From Oscillibacter sp. 1-3 (GTDB lineage: Bacteria > Bacillota > Clostridia > Oscillospirales > Oscillospiraceae), in NCBI RefSeq assembly GCF_000403435.2, contig NZ_KE159709.1, positions 62,001-126,000 of the forward strand: DNA of 64,000 nt. The letters are read 5' to 3'. Each line of letters starts with the position of its first letter. Positions within the stretch are counted from its first letter, which is position 1. A program made the translations under genes and the position numbers. The notes under the pieces are model-generated. The model did not search any database. It had not been told where the DNA came from and saw nothing but the letters and a program-made list of their open reading frames with translations. Below are positions 1 through 8,985 of this stretch, one piece after another.

Positions 1-123
1 TTCGCCGGCGTGTCCGGCTCCACGCTCCAGCCCGACCCCGCCGCCGTGGAGGGCTTCAATGCCTATATCCGGCGGTACAAGGCCCTGCTTGAGGTGGAAA
101 AAACCGCTGTGGAGAAACTGTAA
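1..123 (+). CDS. FGGY-family pentulose kinase, C-terminal tail (partial)
   Basis: An open frame runs from the first base to a TAA at 121-123 and encodes the last 40 residues of a protein that begins outside the window. The tail has the pattern of the C-terminal helix of FGGY sugar kinases (a Y-x-x-Y segment followed by a charged helix). It lies 12 bases upstream of araA, so a ribulokinase or xylulokinase of the arabinose pathway is the natural reading. That assignment rests mainly on context because the catalytic domains are not visible. Confidence 0.6.
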   Translation, partial: FAGVSGSTLQPDPAAVEGFNAYIRRYKALLEVEKTAVEKL

Positions 124-135
124 GGAGGACAATCT

Positions 136-1602
136 ATGAAAAAATATCAGTTTTGGTTTGTTGTTGGCAGTCAGTTCCTGTACGGTCCCGAGGTGCTGGA
201 GACCGTGGACTCCCGGGCCCGGGAGATGGCGGACGCGCTGTCCGAGGTTCTGCCCTTCCCGCTGGTCTACAAGGTGACCGCCAAGACCAGCAAGGAGACC
301 GCCGACGTGGTGAAGGAGGCCAACTACGACGACTCCTGCGCCGGCATCATCACCTGGTGCCATACCTTCAGCCCCTCCAAGATGTGGATCAACGGCTTTG
401 CCGGCCTGCAAAAGCCCTACTGCCACTTCGCCACCCAGTACAACCGTGAGATCCCCAACGAGGAGATCGACATGGACTTCATGAATCTGAACCAGGCCGC
501 CCACGGCGACCGGGAGCACGGCTTCATCGCCGCCCGTCTGCGGATGCCCCGGAAGGTCATCGCCGGCTACTGGAAGGACGAGGCGGTCCGGAAGCGGATC
601 GGCAGCTGGATGAAGGCCGCTGTAGGCGCGGCCGTGTCCAGGGGTATGAAGGTCATGCGCTTTGGCGACAACATGCGGGAGGTGGCCGTCACCGAGGGCG
701 ACAAGGTGGAGGTTCAGGCCAAGCTGGGCTGGCAGGTGAACACCTGGGCCGTAGGCGATCTTGTAAAGGTGATGAACGAAGTCACCGAGGCGGAGATCGA
801 CGCGCTGATGGACACCTACAAGGCCAGCTACGACATCGCCACCGACAACCTGGACGCCATCCGCTACCAGGCCCGAGAGGAGATTGCCATCAAGAAAATG
901 ATGGACGCGGAGGGGTGCATGGCCTTCTCCAACACCTTCCAGGACCTGTACGGAATGGAGCAGCTGCCGGGCCTGGCCAGCCAGCACCTGATGGCCCAGG
1001 GCTACGGCTATGGCGGCGAGGGGGACTGGAAGGTCTCTGCCATGACGGCCATCATGAAGGCCATGGGCGAGGGCGGCAACGGCAGCTCCTTGTTCATGGA
1101 GGACTACACCTATCATCTGGAGCCGGGGAAAGAGTATTCGCTGGGCGCCCACATGCTGGAGGTCTGCCCCTGCTGCGCTGCGGGCAAACCCCGCATTGAG
1201 ACCCACCACCTGGGCATCGGCATGAACGAGAAGGACCCCGCCCGCCTGGTCTTCGAGGGAAGGGAGGGGGACGCCATTGTGGTTTCCCTCGTCGATATGG
1301 GCGGCCGCCTGCGCTTGATCTGCCAGGACATCCACTGCGTCAAGCCCATCCTGCCCATGCCCAACCTGCCCGTGGCCCGGGTGATGTGGCAGGCGGAGCC
1401 CAGCCTCACCACCGGCGTGGAGTGCTGGATCACCGCCGGAGGCGCCCATCACACCGTCCTCAGCTACGACGTCACCGCCGAGCAGATGAAGGACTGGGCC
1501 GCCATGATGGACATTGAGTTTGTCCATATCACCAGGGACACAACTGTGGAGTCTCTGGAGCATGACCTGTTTTTGTCCGACCTGGCCTGGAAGCTGAAAT
1601 AA
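136..1602 (+). CDS. araA: L-arabinose isomerase AraA
   Basis: The product interconverts L-arabinose and L-ribulose in the cytoplasm, the first step of L-arabinose catabolism. At 488 residues it is close to the usual 500. Family features are visible: the N-terminal WFVVGSQ strand, the ITWCHTFSPSKMW segment, and metal and acid-base residues at about E295 (in GYGGEGDW), E322 (in FMEDY), H339 (in GAHML) and a His in GGAHH near 436. An AAGGAGG site precedes the ATG. The gene follows a kinase tail and precedes araD, giving an araB-A-D style order. No truncation or frameshift is seen. Confidence 0.97.
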   Translation: MKKYQFWFVVGSQFLYGPEVLETVDSRAREMADALSEVLPFPLVYKVTAKTSKETADVVKEANYDDSCAGIITWCHTFSPSKMWINGFAGLQKPYCHFATQYNREIPNEEIDMDFMNLNQAAHGDREHGFIAARLRMPRKVIAGYWKDEAVRKRIGSWMKAAVGAAVSRGMKVMRFGDNMREVAVTEGDKVEVQAKLGWQVNTWAVGDLVKVMNEVTEAEIDALMDTYKASYDIATDNLDAIRYQAREEIAIKKMMDAEGCMAFSNTFQDLYGMEQLPGLASQHLMAQGYGYGGEGDWKVSAMTAIMKAMGEGGNGSSLFMEDYTYHLEPGKEYSLGAHMLEVCPCCAAGKPRIETHHLGIGMNEKDPARLVFEGREGDAIVVSLVDMGGRLRLICQDIHCVKPILPMPNLPVARVMWQAEPSLTTGVECWITAGGAHHTVLSYDVTAEQMKDWAAMMDIEFVHITRDTTVESLEHDLFLSDLAWKLK

Positions 1603-1640
1603 CCTTTTTCTTGATATAAACAAAAAACTATTGACACGCC

Positions 1641-1688
1641 CCAGGGCTGGTTCCTCGCAGAGGGTTCTGCGACGGCGGCCAGCCCTGG
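1641..1688 (+). promoter_or_regulatory. Structured araA-araD spacer
   Basis: A perfect 10-bp inverted repeat (1641-1650 with 1679-1688) encloses a second 6-bp hairpin (1655-1660 with 1667-1672), giving a cruciform-like fold just before the araD Shine-Dalgarno. There is no U-tract after it, so it is more likely an RNA processing, stabilising or attenuating structure than a full terminator. A TTGACA at 1631-1636 lies just upstream but has no clear -10 partner. Confidence 0.6.
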
Positions 1689-1706
1689 CATATAGGGAGA
1701 TCAATT

Positions 1707-2405
1707 ATGTTGGAAAAACTGAAACAGCAGGTCTGTGAGGCAAACCTGCTGCTGCCGGAATACGGTATGGTCACGTTTACCTGGGGGAACGTCTCTGGCA
1801 TTGACCGGGGACAGGGGATGATGGTCATCAAGCCCTCCGGCGTGGAATACGGCGATATGAAGCCGGAGGACATGGTGGTGGTGAGCCTGGAGACCGGGGA
1901 GCGGGTGGAGGGCCGCTATAAGCCCTCCAGCGATACGGATACCCATCTGGCGCTGTACAGGGCCTTCCCAGCCGTGGGAGGCATCGTCCATACCCACAGC
2001 CGTTGGGCCACCAGCTTTGCCCAGGCGGGCAGAGGCGTCCCCGCCCAGGGAACCACCCAGGGGGATTATTTCTACGGGGAAATCCCCTGTACCCGGAAGA
2101 TGACCCCGGCGGAGATTGCCGGCAGCTATGAGCTGGAGACCGGAAATGTCATAATTGAGACCTTCCGGCAGCGGGGCGTCGATCCTATGCAGATTCCCGC
2201 CGTTCTGGTCCACAGCCACGGGCCCTTCGCCTGGGGAACCGATCCCTTCAACGCCGTTCACAACGCCGTGGTGCTGGAGGAGTGCGCGTTTATGGACTTC
2301 CACGCCATGACTCTGACGCCGGGGCTGGGGGCTATGCAGCAAGAGCTGCTGGATAAGCACTACCTCCGCAAGCACGGCCCCGGCGCCTACTATGGACAGG
2401 GCTGA
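1707..2405 (+). CDS. araD: L-ribulose-5-phosphate 4-epimerase AraD
   Basis: This class II aldolase-fold epimerase converts L-ribulose 5-phosphate to D-xylulose 5-phosphate, feeding the pentose phosphate pathway. It has 232 residues, matching the usual 231. The zinc-binding histidines fall at H95 and H97 (in VHTHSRW) and H171 (in VHSHGPF), the same numbering as the E. coli enzyme. The N-terminal TWGNVS segment is typical of the family. It sits between araA and galM. The 104-base gap from araA carries a strong hairpin that may set the araA/araD expression ratio. Confidence 0.96.
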   Translation: MLEKLKQQVCEANLLLPEYGMVTFTWGNVSGIDRGQGMMVIKPSGVEYGDMKPEDMVVVSLETGERVEGRYKPSSDTDTHLALYRAFPAVGGIVHTHSRWATSFAQAGRGVPAQGTTQGDYFYGEIPCTRKMTPAEIAGSYELETGNVIIETFRQRGVDPMQIPAVLVHSHGPFAWGTDPFNAVHNAVVLEECAFMDFHAMTLTPGLGAMQQELLDKHYLRKHGPGAYYGQG

Positions 2406-2419
2406 CGGAGGGAGCGCAT

Positions 2420-3457
2420 ATGGTGAAAAAACCCTTTGGCGTGACCCGTGACGGCCGCGCCGTGGAGGAGATCGTCCTGGAAAATGAGACCCTCCGCTGT
2501 TCCCTCCTGACCTATGGAGCCGCCCTGCGGGGGCTGACGGCGCCGGGCAGAGAGGGGCCGGTGGACGTGGTCCTGGGCTTTGACACCGTGGGGGACTACG
2601 AGGTTCAGGACAAGTTCATGGGCGCTGTGGTGGGCCGGTATGCCAACCGGATTGCCGCCGGGCAGTTCACGCTGGATGGGAAGAACTGCACGTTGGCGCG
2701 CAACGACGGGGAGAACCATCTCCACGGCGGGCCAACCGGCTTTTTCTCGAAAGTGTGGAAGGCGGAGCCATACGGGGAAACCGGCGTGACGTTTTCCTGT
2801 GAGAGCGGGGATATGGAGGAGGGCTATCCGGGCCGCCTCAGTGTCTCTGTGACCTATCGTCTGGAAAAGAGCGGCCTTGTGCTGGAGTACCGGGCCCTCA
2901 CGGACCGGACCACGATCTGCAATCTGACCAACCACGCCTATTTCAATCTGAACGGCCACAATGCCGGCAGGGCCATGGAGCAGGTTCTCACGCTGTACGC
3001 CGGCCGCTACACCCCGGTGGGGCCCGGCAGCATTCCGACGGGAGAGATCGCGGCGGCAGAGGGGACTCCCATGGATTTCCGCAGGCCCGCCGTGATCGGC
3101 GCGCGGATCGATCAGCCGTTCCGGCAGCTGGAGCTGTGCTCCGGCTATGACCACAACTGGGTGGTGGACGGAGAGCCCGGTGTCCTTCGCCCGGCTGCCA
3201 GGCTGGAGAGCCGGGAGAGCGGCGTCTGCATGGAGGTGGAAACCACCCTGCCGGGCATCCAGTTCTACGCCGGGAATTATATGGCGGGCTGCCCCGCGGG
3301 AAAGGGCGGCGTGCGGTATGGCCGCCGGGATGCGGTGTGCCTGGAGACCCAGTTTTTCCCGGATACGCCCAATCATCCGAATTTTCCCCAGTGTGTCCTG
3401 CGGCCCGGCGAGGTGTGGAGCCATGAGACGGTATTTCGATTCTCCAGGATTGACTGA
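2420..3457 (+). CDS. galM: Aldose 1-epimerase (mutarotase) GalM
   Basis: The product catalyses alpha/beta interconversion of free aldoses, giving AraA or a kinase the right anomer. Its 345 residues are typical. The catalytic His is H172 in NLTNHAYFNL, and the catalytic Glu lies in CLETQFFPD near residue 308, followed by the conserved PNHPNFP. Substrate residues NRI (near 76) and GGP..GF (near 103) are present. The start is 14 bases after araD, with GGAGGGAG upstream. A long hairpin follows the stop, so galM closes the operon. Confidence 0.95.
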   Translation: MVKKPFGVTRDGRAVEEIVLENETLRCSLLTYGAALRGLTAPGREGPVDVVLGFDTVGDYEVQDKFMGAVVGRYANRIAAGQFTLDGKNCTLARNDGENHLHGGPTGFFSKVWKAEPYGETGVTFSCESGDMEEGYPGRLSVSVTYRLEKSGLVLEYRALTDRTTICNLTNHAYFNLNGHNAGRAMEQVLTLYAGRYTPVGPGSIPTGEIAAAEGTPMDFRRPAVIGARIDQPFRQLELCSGYDHNWVVDGEPGVLRPAARLESRESGVCMEVETTLPGIQFYAGNYMAGCPAGKGGVRYGRRDAVCLETQFFPDTPNHPNFPQCVLRPGEVWSHETVFRFSRID

Positions 3458-3494
3458 GATGATGAAATCTTCTATAAAATGTGAATGAGATATC

Positions 3495-3540
3495 AAACAG
3501 GGAGTGTCCATTGATCTGAATGGGCGCTCCCTGTTTTTTG
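3495..3540 (+). terminator. Rho-independent terminator after galM
   Basis: A stem of 10 Watson-Crick pairs (3495-3504 with 3527-3536), extended by several G-U pairs towards the loop, is followed by a run of T residues. It ends the arabinose operon. Confidence 0.9.
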
Positions 3541-3849
3541 GATTGAAATCAAGCGGAATCAGCCGCTTTCGATATTCCCTCAACGGAATCTTCCCGCCAT
3601 CCCGCTCCGGTTTTCTCTTTGGCGCTTCCCGAGACGGGAAATGCCGCTGAATATCCCGAAAAACTGCCTCGCCCAACGGTTTTCCCTGGCCTGAGGGGCT
3701 GTACCAATCTGCGCACGCCATTGGTACAGCTTTTGAAACGCCGGCGGGGGCATGGCTGCCCGCCGTGCAGAGCCCTCCGGTGTTTGGACCGCTGCGGATT
3801 GCCGTACGTGCCATATGCACGCTTTGGGAGCGCCTTGCTCTCTGCGCAT
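3541..3849. other. Gene-less stretch between converging operons
   Basis: No convincing coding frame is seen; frames here lack ribosome sites and recognisable sequence. The only clear structure is a perfect 11-bp inverted repeat (3698-3708 with 3720-3730) followed by TTTT on the plus strand, probably a second terminator facing the end of the yesN-like gene. Confidence 0.5.
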
Positions 3850-5424
3850 TCAGATCTCTTTTGAGTGGCGAAAATCTTTGGGCTTAATGCCGGTGATCTT
3901 TTTGAAGGTGCGGGAAAAGTAGACGGGATCTGAGATGCCGACCCGCTCTGCCACCTCGTAAGTTTTGAGATCCGTTGTAGACAGGAGAATCTTCGCCTGC
4001 TGGATGCGGATATTCTGAATATAAATACTTAAATTTTCTCCCGTCTCCCGCTTAAACAGCTTGCTGAGGTAGCTGGGACTCAGGTGGACTTTGTCGGCTA
4101 AAATCTCCAGGGTCAGTTCCTCCATGTAGTGCTGCTGTATATAGTGCTGGATCGCTTTAATCAGGTCGTCCGGGCTCTCCAAACGGTAATCCCTCTGCCG
4201 GTACAGCAGCTCCACGAAAGTGCAGAGATATTCTTCAAGCTCCCGGATGGAGCCGCTTTGCAGCAGCGCCTGCAGCGCGGGCAGATTGCTGGAGATGTTC
4301 TCGGTGTCGCGGCTCCAGAAAAGCTGCGTACTGCAAAAATTATAAACGGATATGTAAATGCTGCGGACTTCTCCGGCGGGAAGCTTTTTCATATGGACGT
4401 GCCGGAACAACGCCTGAAGGCTCTTTTGGGCAATGTCCGGCTTTCCGTGCTCCACAGCGGTTTTGATCTGCTGGAGGACCTGGATGATCTCCGCCATGGC
4501 TTCCTGGTCGACGGTGGGGATGTCGGCATAGCCTATGACCGGCTGCTCGGGGTGGGCGTAATCCGCGAACTGTCTGGCCTGCTCGGCCTCCTCCGCCGCA
4601 TCGGCCAGCGTCAAAGGGTCCGTATGGTGAAGCGAGATGCCAATGGAGACCTGATAGCGGGGAACGCTTCCCACCGCGTCCACCGCCTCGCCGCACAGGG
4701 CTGACAGATCCTGCATTTCAGGCGCCTGGAGAACCGCGTAGCACGCCTGATCGCCCTCTGCGACAAACCATATCCTGTAATCCGGAATGCTGTCCCGCAA
4801 AATTGCCTGCACGTCCTGCAAAAAAGGGAGACAGTTGGACTCTTCCTCCCCCTCCAGGGGCACCACGATCAGACTGAGCACATAATAGCTTCTCAGATCC
4901 ATCCGCAGCTGGGCCATGCAGCCGTATACATACAAAGTGGACAGGCGTACCCGGTGGATCAGGTCCCTTATCAGCATATCCTGCTGCAAAGAGAGATTCT
5001 CCTCTGACCGCGTGGCCAGTTCAGAGCGGAGCTTTTGATGGTTCTGCTCCTCCTGAATCAGAACCCTGGCCTTTTCGATGGCGGCTGTAAGCTGTTCCAC
5101 AGAGGTCGGTTTCAGCACAAAATCCACCACCTGGTAGGCGATGGCCCGCTGCGCGTAGGAAAAGTCCGGAAATCCGGTCAGGATAATGGTTTTTATATGG
5201 GGCCACCGGCGGTACAGCTCTCCCGCGAAGGAGAGCCCGTCCATTCCGGGCATTCGAATATCGCTGATTACAATGTCCGGCAAAACCTGGGGAATCTGCG
5301 CCAGAGCATCCTCGCCGTCTTCCGCCTGCGCGACCACCGTACAGCCCAGACTCTCCCACCGGATTCCGTGGGCAAGGCCCTTGCGAATTGCCGCCTCGTT
5401 ATCCACAAGCATCACTTTCAGCAA
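3850..5424 (-). CDS. YesN-type response regulator (receiver + AraC HTH)
   Basis: This cytoplasmic transcription regulator has 524 residues. A receiver domain (about 1-120) carries the phospho-acceptor D55 in VISDIRMPGMDG, with K106 in FVLKPTS. The middle is a long linker, and the last 100 residues form an AraC double helix-turn-helix (LTLEILADKVHLS; YEVAERVGISDPVYFSRTFK). It lies 16 bases downstream of its partner kinase. The pair diverges from the binding-protein operon at 7596, which it very likely activates, as YesMN systems usually do for adjacent carbohydrate transporters. Confidence 0.92.
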   Translation of the reverse strand: MLKVMLVDNEAAIRKGLAHGIRWESLGCTVVAQAEDGEDALAQIPQVLPDIVISDIRMPGMDGLSFAGELYRRWPHIKTIILTGFPDFSYAQRAIAYQVVDFVLKPTSVEQLTAAIEKARVLIQEEQNHQKLRSELATRSEENLSLQQDMLIRDLIHRVRLSTLYVYGCMAQLRMDLRSYYVLSLIVVPLEGEEESNCLPFLQDVQAILRDSIPDYRIWFVAEGDQACYAVLQAPEMQDLSALCGEAVDAVGSVPRYQVSIGISLHHTDPLTLADAAEEAEQARQFADYAHPEQPVIGYADIPTVDQEAMAEIIQVLQQIKTAVEHGKPDIAQKSLQALFRHVHMKKLPAGEVRSIYISVYNFCSTQLFWSRDTENISSNLPALQALLQSGSIRELEEYLCTFVELLYRQRDYRLESPDDLIKAIQHYIQQHYMEELTLEILADKVHLSPSYLSKLFKRETGENLSIYIQNIRIQQAKILLSTTDLKTYEVAERVGISDPVYFSRTFKKITGIKPKDFRHSKEI

Positions 5425-5440
5425 AGAGATCTCTCCTTTC

Positions 5441-7147
5441 TCAAAGGTCTTTGCCGCCTCTGTCCAGAGGCAGGTTTACCAGAGCGGTCGTTCCGTTTCC
5501 GGGCGTGCTGGTTACGCTGATTCCATATGCCTGGCCGTATAAGAGCTGAATACGCCTTTGAACATTGGGAAGCGCCACGTGGTTGTGCTGGTTATCCACC
5601 TCATCGACATCGGCCTGAAAGAGATTTGTGGTATCGAAGCCCACACCGTTATCCCAGACCCGTATATCGATTCCGTCCTCCTCCTCCCAGATGCTGATGC
5701 GGACGCTGCCGCCGCCCCGCTTGTTCTCCAGTCCGTGGACGACGCTGTTTTCCACCAGCGGCTGGATTGTCAATTTGGGAAGGTAGTAGCACAGCAGGTC
5801 CTGGCTCTCCAGTTCAATCTCGTAGCACAGCTTCTCGCCGTAGCGCTCTTTTTGCAGTTCCAGATAATAGCGGACATAGCGCAGCTCCTCCTCCAGGGTG
5901 ATCTTCTGCTGACCCCGGTTCGATACGTTGGCCCGCAGCAAATTGGCCAAATTGCTCACGATCCGGCACAGCTCATACTGTCCCGCCGCCATACAGCGCA
6001 CATTGATGACTTCCAGCACATTGAAAATAAAGTGGGGCTGAATCTGGGACTCCAGCATCCCCAGCTCCGCCTGCTTGAGCAGCAAACCCTTTGCATAGAC
6101 CTCCTCGAAGAGACTGCCCAGACGTTCCGCCATTTTATTGAACGCGGAGGCCATAAGCTCGGTTTCCCGGTAAGAGGTCGGCTCCATCCGGGCGGAAAGG
6201 TCGCCGGTGGCCATGCGGTTCATGGTGTCCACCATGCCGCGCAGAGGACGCAGCTGGCGCCAGTATACAAGGGAGGCGATCACCAGCGTCAGCAGCAGGA
6301 CGGCTGCTATAAAACCGACATATAATGTCATGGTTTCCCGCAGAGAGCGGACAATGTCCGCCTTGGGCACGAACACGTCCAGCTGCAGCCTGTAAGGCGC
6401 CAGACGCCATCCCTGGTGATACAGGTCCCCGCTGTATCCCGCGCGGAAGACTGCGGGAAGATCCTCGCTGCTGCTGCGGTAAAGCACCTGGCTGTCCGTG
6501 CGGCTGAAATATACCTCCGCGCCGGGATAGACAGATTTAATATAGCTGGTGTCGATCAGGGCCGCGGTTTGCAGCTCAATGATGATCTTGCCGATGGGAC
6601 GCATCGTATCCAGATTCAGATAGTCTGTCAGCAGATAGCTGTGCTCTGAATCTCCGGGCATCAGATACAGCTCTCTGGCCGAATTAAAGTCCTGGAGCTG
6701 GTCATAAACGCTGCGGATTCGCGCGTTCACCCCGCGGTAAATGCCGTTTTGCTGTACGGGGATGAACTCGTCGTTCTCACGCACCAGATAGATGCCGGTC
6801 ATTGTATTCTGGCCCAGAGCCGGACTTAGAACGAGGACCCGGCTGAACTGCTTTTCGATCTGAGAACGGGCCATTTGGTCCAGAGGCCCGTCCATCCGCA
6901 TGTATCCCTGTACGGTCGGGTCGCTCATCAGGTAGTAGATGCCGCTACGCAGCGCGTCCAGAACCGCCTCGGTGGACTCCCGGGTCCGGTCCAGATACAG
7001 GCCCACGGTCTCTCTCGCGTTATCCTCCATCTCGGCGGAGACGGTGCGGTAAAAATAGAACGAGGCGCAGACCGAGGGAATCAGTACAAAGAGGCAGCAG
7101 AGCGCCAGACACAGCAGCGTTAACGAGGGTCTCTTTTTGGAATCCAT
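5441..7147 (-). CDS. YesM-type sensor histidine kinase
   Basis: This membrane sensor has 568 residues. A transmembrane segment lies at about 9-31, followed by an extracellular sensor region to about 270, a second membrane segment, a HAMP linker, a His_kinase domain with the phospho-accepting His in QIQPHFIFN, and a HATPase_c domain with NSVVHG and DNGVGF motifs. An upstream in-frame ATG at 7183 exists, but AGGAGG lies 8 bases before the ATG at 7147, so the shorter start is chosen. It should phosphorylate the adjacent YesN-like regulator on sensing an external sugar, perhaps through the binding protein encoded divergently. Confidence 0.9.
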   Translation of the reverse strand: MDSKKRPSLTLLCLALCCLFVLIPSVCASFYFYRTVSAEMEDNARETVGLYLDRTRESTEAVLDALRSGIYYLMSDPTVQGYMRMDGPLDQMARSQIEKQFSRVLVLSPALGQNTMTGIYLVRENDEFIPVQQNGIYRGVNARIRSVYDQLQDFNSARELYLMPGDSEHSYLLTDYLNLDTMRPIGKIIIELQTAALIDTSYIKSVYPGAEVYFSRTDSQVLYRSSSEDLPAVFRAGYSGDLYHQGWRLAPYRLQLDVFVPKADIVRSLRETMTLYVGFIAAVLLLTLVIASLVYWRQLRPLRGMVDTMNRMATGDLSARMEPTSYRETELMASAFNKMAERLGSLFEEVYAKGLLLKQAELGMLESQIQPHFIFNVLEVINVRCMAAGQYELCRIVSNLANLLRANVSNRGQQKITLEEELRYVRYYLELQKERYGEKLCYEIELESQDLLCYYLPKLTIQPLVENSVVHGLENKRGGGSVRISIWEEEDGIDIRVWDNGVGFDTTNLFQADVDEVDNQHNHVALPNVQRRIQLLYGQAYGISVTSTPGNGTTALVNLPLDRGGKDL

Positions 7148-7338
7148 CGGCAGTCCTCCTCCGGCATGTGCGCCGGCATTCACGGCCAGGAAACGCTGGA
7201 TGGGCGGGGAAGTTCACCGGCAGATAGGGGCGTTTTCTCCGGGGGCCTGACGGGTCTCAAGGGGAATTGAACCCGGCATGACGGCGGTAGCGCTGGCTGC
7301 GCGGCGTTTTGCGGCTGTGAACGCAGGCTTTATGGGGA

Positions 7339-7367
7339 ATTATATCACAGGCCGCGCCGAATGTCCA
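7339..7367 (-). promoter_or_regulatory. Promoter for the YesMN pair
   Basis: On the minus strand, a -35 of TGGACA (7367-7362) and a -10 of TATAAT (7344-7339) are separated by 17 bases. The transcript would have a leader of about 190 bases before the kinase start. Confidence 0.65.
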
Positions 7368-7477
7368 AGCCCCGAAAAGAATCCCCCTTCTATCAACCGG
7401 GCAAAATAATCCTGCTGCCGCTGCAAAAAAAGTCTATATTCGTCTGAGACGATGCTTTTCCAGAAAATATCCGGCAA

Positions 7478-7495
7478 GAAAAGTCCAGACTTTTC
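7478..7495. promoter_or_regulatory. Candidate operator of the sugar operon
   Basis: A perfect inverted repeat, GAAAAGTC-CA-GACTTTTC, is centred at 7486-7487 and ends 12 bases upstream of the -35 box at 7508. This is a classic activator position. The adjacent YesN-like regulator is the obvious candidate ligand. A short CGTCT-G-AGACG palindrome also sits at 7441-7451. Confidence 0.6.
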
Positions 7496-7507
7496 CCTCT
7501 GGTGAAA

Positions 7508-7536
7508 TTGAGTTCTGGGGATTTGCCCCATATAAT
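7508..7536 (+). promoter_or_regulatory. Promoter of the binding-protein operon
   Basis: A -35 of TTGAGT (7508-7513), a 17-base spacer and a perfect TATAAT (7531-7536) lie 60 bases before the start codon of the solute-binding protein. The weak -35 next to an inverted repeat fits an activated promoter. Confidence 0.75.
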
Positions 7537-7595
7537 AATTGCCAGACAGGGACGGAGCGGCCTCCGTCCGAAAATTGACAGGAGGTTTCAGAAAG

Positions 7596-8900
7596 ATGAA
7601 AAAAAGACTTTTTGCGTTTGCCCTGCTGGCCGTCATGCTGGTTGGTCTCATGAGCGGCTGCGGCGCCCAAAAGGACGAGACCCCCGCTGAGGGAACCGGC
7701 GTTGTCGTTATTCACTACCCCACCTTTCAGTGCGGCGTGAATACTGCCGCCCCCGTAGTTGACCAGCTGATTGCCGAGTTTAATGAGACCTATGCCGGAA
7801 AATACCAGATTGTAAAAGAAGACGTGCCCGGCGACGCCAACTATGTGGATAAGATCAAGGTCCAGCTGGGCACCGGCGATCTGCCTCCCGTGATCTACGG
7901 CGCGGGGTACAATCTGCTGGATCTGGTTCTTGCCAAGGATCTGGCCGTGGATCTGACTCCCTATGTGGAGGCCGACGCTGAGTGGAAGGCCCTGTATTCC
8001 GACACCTCTCTGATTACCAACAGCCGCGACGGTAAGATTTACGCCTCCTCCGTGGAGGGTTCACAAATCGGTTACTTCTACAACAAAGAGCTGTTTGCCC
8101 AGGCCGGCATCCAGGCCCCTGCCGCCACATGGGACGAACTGTTCCAGCAGTGCGAGACCCTGAAGGCCGCCGGTATTACGCCCATGGCGCTGGATACCGC
8201 TGATTCCGCGTGGGTCACCCAACTGTGGTGGGGCGCCATGACGGCCACCGTCGGCGAGGACGGTCTGGCCTTCATGCAGACCATGAATCCCCGGGACTAC
8301 AACACGCCGGAATTGATCTCCTCTGCGGAGAAGATCCAGAAAATGCTCCAGGAGTACACCACGCTGGATGCCATTGGCGGCAAGTACGAAAACGCCGCCA
8401 ACAACTTCCTCTCCGGCCAGGCCGCTATGATTGCCAACGGCCCCTGGATGATCGGCGACTTCTCCGACACATCGAAAACCACCGCGGACTTCGCTGAAAA
8501 GGTCGGCGTGGCCATCTATCCTGACGGCTTTGTGTATGACGCCCCCATTCAGGGCTACATTGTCACCAAGCAGGACGATCCCAAGCTGGAGGAAGCCGCC
8601 GTTGAGATGGTGAAGTTCTTTACCTCCGCCCACGCGCAGCAGCTGGGGGTGGAGATGCAGGGCATGGTTCCCGCCTCCCCCTCCGTCGAGATTACGGATA
8701 CCGCCAAAGAGCAGTATCCTCTGCTGGCCGAGTTTTTGGACAAGGCCTCCAAGGCCACAGTCAGCACCGACAATATGCAGGCCACGATGTTCTCCAACCT
8801 GCTGGATGTCATCAGCCAGGAACTGCCCCGCCTGCACTCCGGCGAGCTGGACGCCGCCGGGTTCTGCCAGGCTATGACCGACGCTGCCGCTAAGAATTGA
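7596..8900 (+). CDS. Sugar ABC transporter substrate-binding lipoprotein
   Basis: This extracellular lipid-anchored binding protein belongs to the MalE-like cluster B family and has 434 residues. A signal peptide with lipobox LMSGC places the modified cysteine at residue 22. The ATG at 7596 follows AGGAGG by 10 bases; the longer frame from 7539 has no ribosome site. Typical features include the GQAAMIANGPWMIGDF segment near 290. Two permease genes follow. A strong hairpin just after the stop probably raises binding-protein over permease levels. The ligand is not readable from sequence, but downstream enzymes suggest an amino-sugar or cyclitol. Confidence 0.92.
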   Translation: MKKRLFAFALLAVMLVGLMSGCGAQKDETPAEGTGVVVIHYPTFQCGVNTAAPVVDQLIAEFNETYAGKYQIVKEDVPGDANYVDKIKVQLGTGDLPPVIYGAGYNLLDLVLAKDLAVDLTPYVEADAEWKALYSDTSLITNSRDGKIYASSVEGSQIGYFYNKELFAQAGIQAPAATWDELFQQCETLKAAGITPMALDTADSAWVTQLWWGAMTATVGEDGLAFMQTMNPRDYNTPELISSAEKIQKMLQEYTTLDAIGGKYENAANNFLSGQAAMIANGPWMIGDFSDTSKTTADFAEKVGVAIYPDGFVYDAPIQGYIVTKQDDPKLEEAAVEMVKFFTSAHAQQLGVEMQGMVPASPSVEITDTAKEQYPLLAEFLDKASKATVSTDNMQATMFSNLLDVISQELPRLHSGELDAAGFCQAMTDAAAKN

Positions 8901-8903
8901 GCA

Positions 8904-8936
8904 ACAGGGCCCGTCTGTCTTTCAGGCGGGCCCTGT
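8904..8936 (+). promoter_or_regulatory. Intercistronic hairpin after the binding protein
   Basis: A 14-bp stem with one G-U pair (8904-8917 with 8923-8936) and a 5-base loop lies 3 bases after the stop codon, without a solid U-tract. Such hairpins in transporter operons protect the upstream message or attenuate permease expression. Confidence 0.7.
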
Positions 8937-8985
8937 CCCGTCTTTTCGGGATACCACCGGATAAAGCGAGTAAAGGAGTGGTCTT

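Noticed and set aside
3619-3864. 81-codon plus-strand frame after galM
   Set aside because: It has no ribosome site, lies between terminators and overlaps the yesN-like gene end.
7255-7290. tRNA-like GGGTTCAATTCCC on the minus strand
   Set aside because: The T-arm stem does not pair over five bases and no anticodon or acceptor stem is present.
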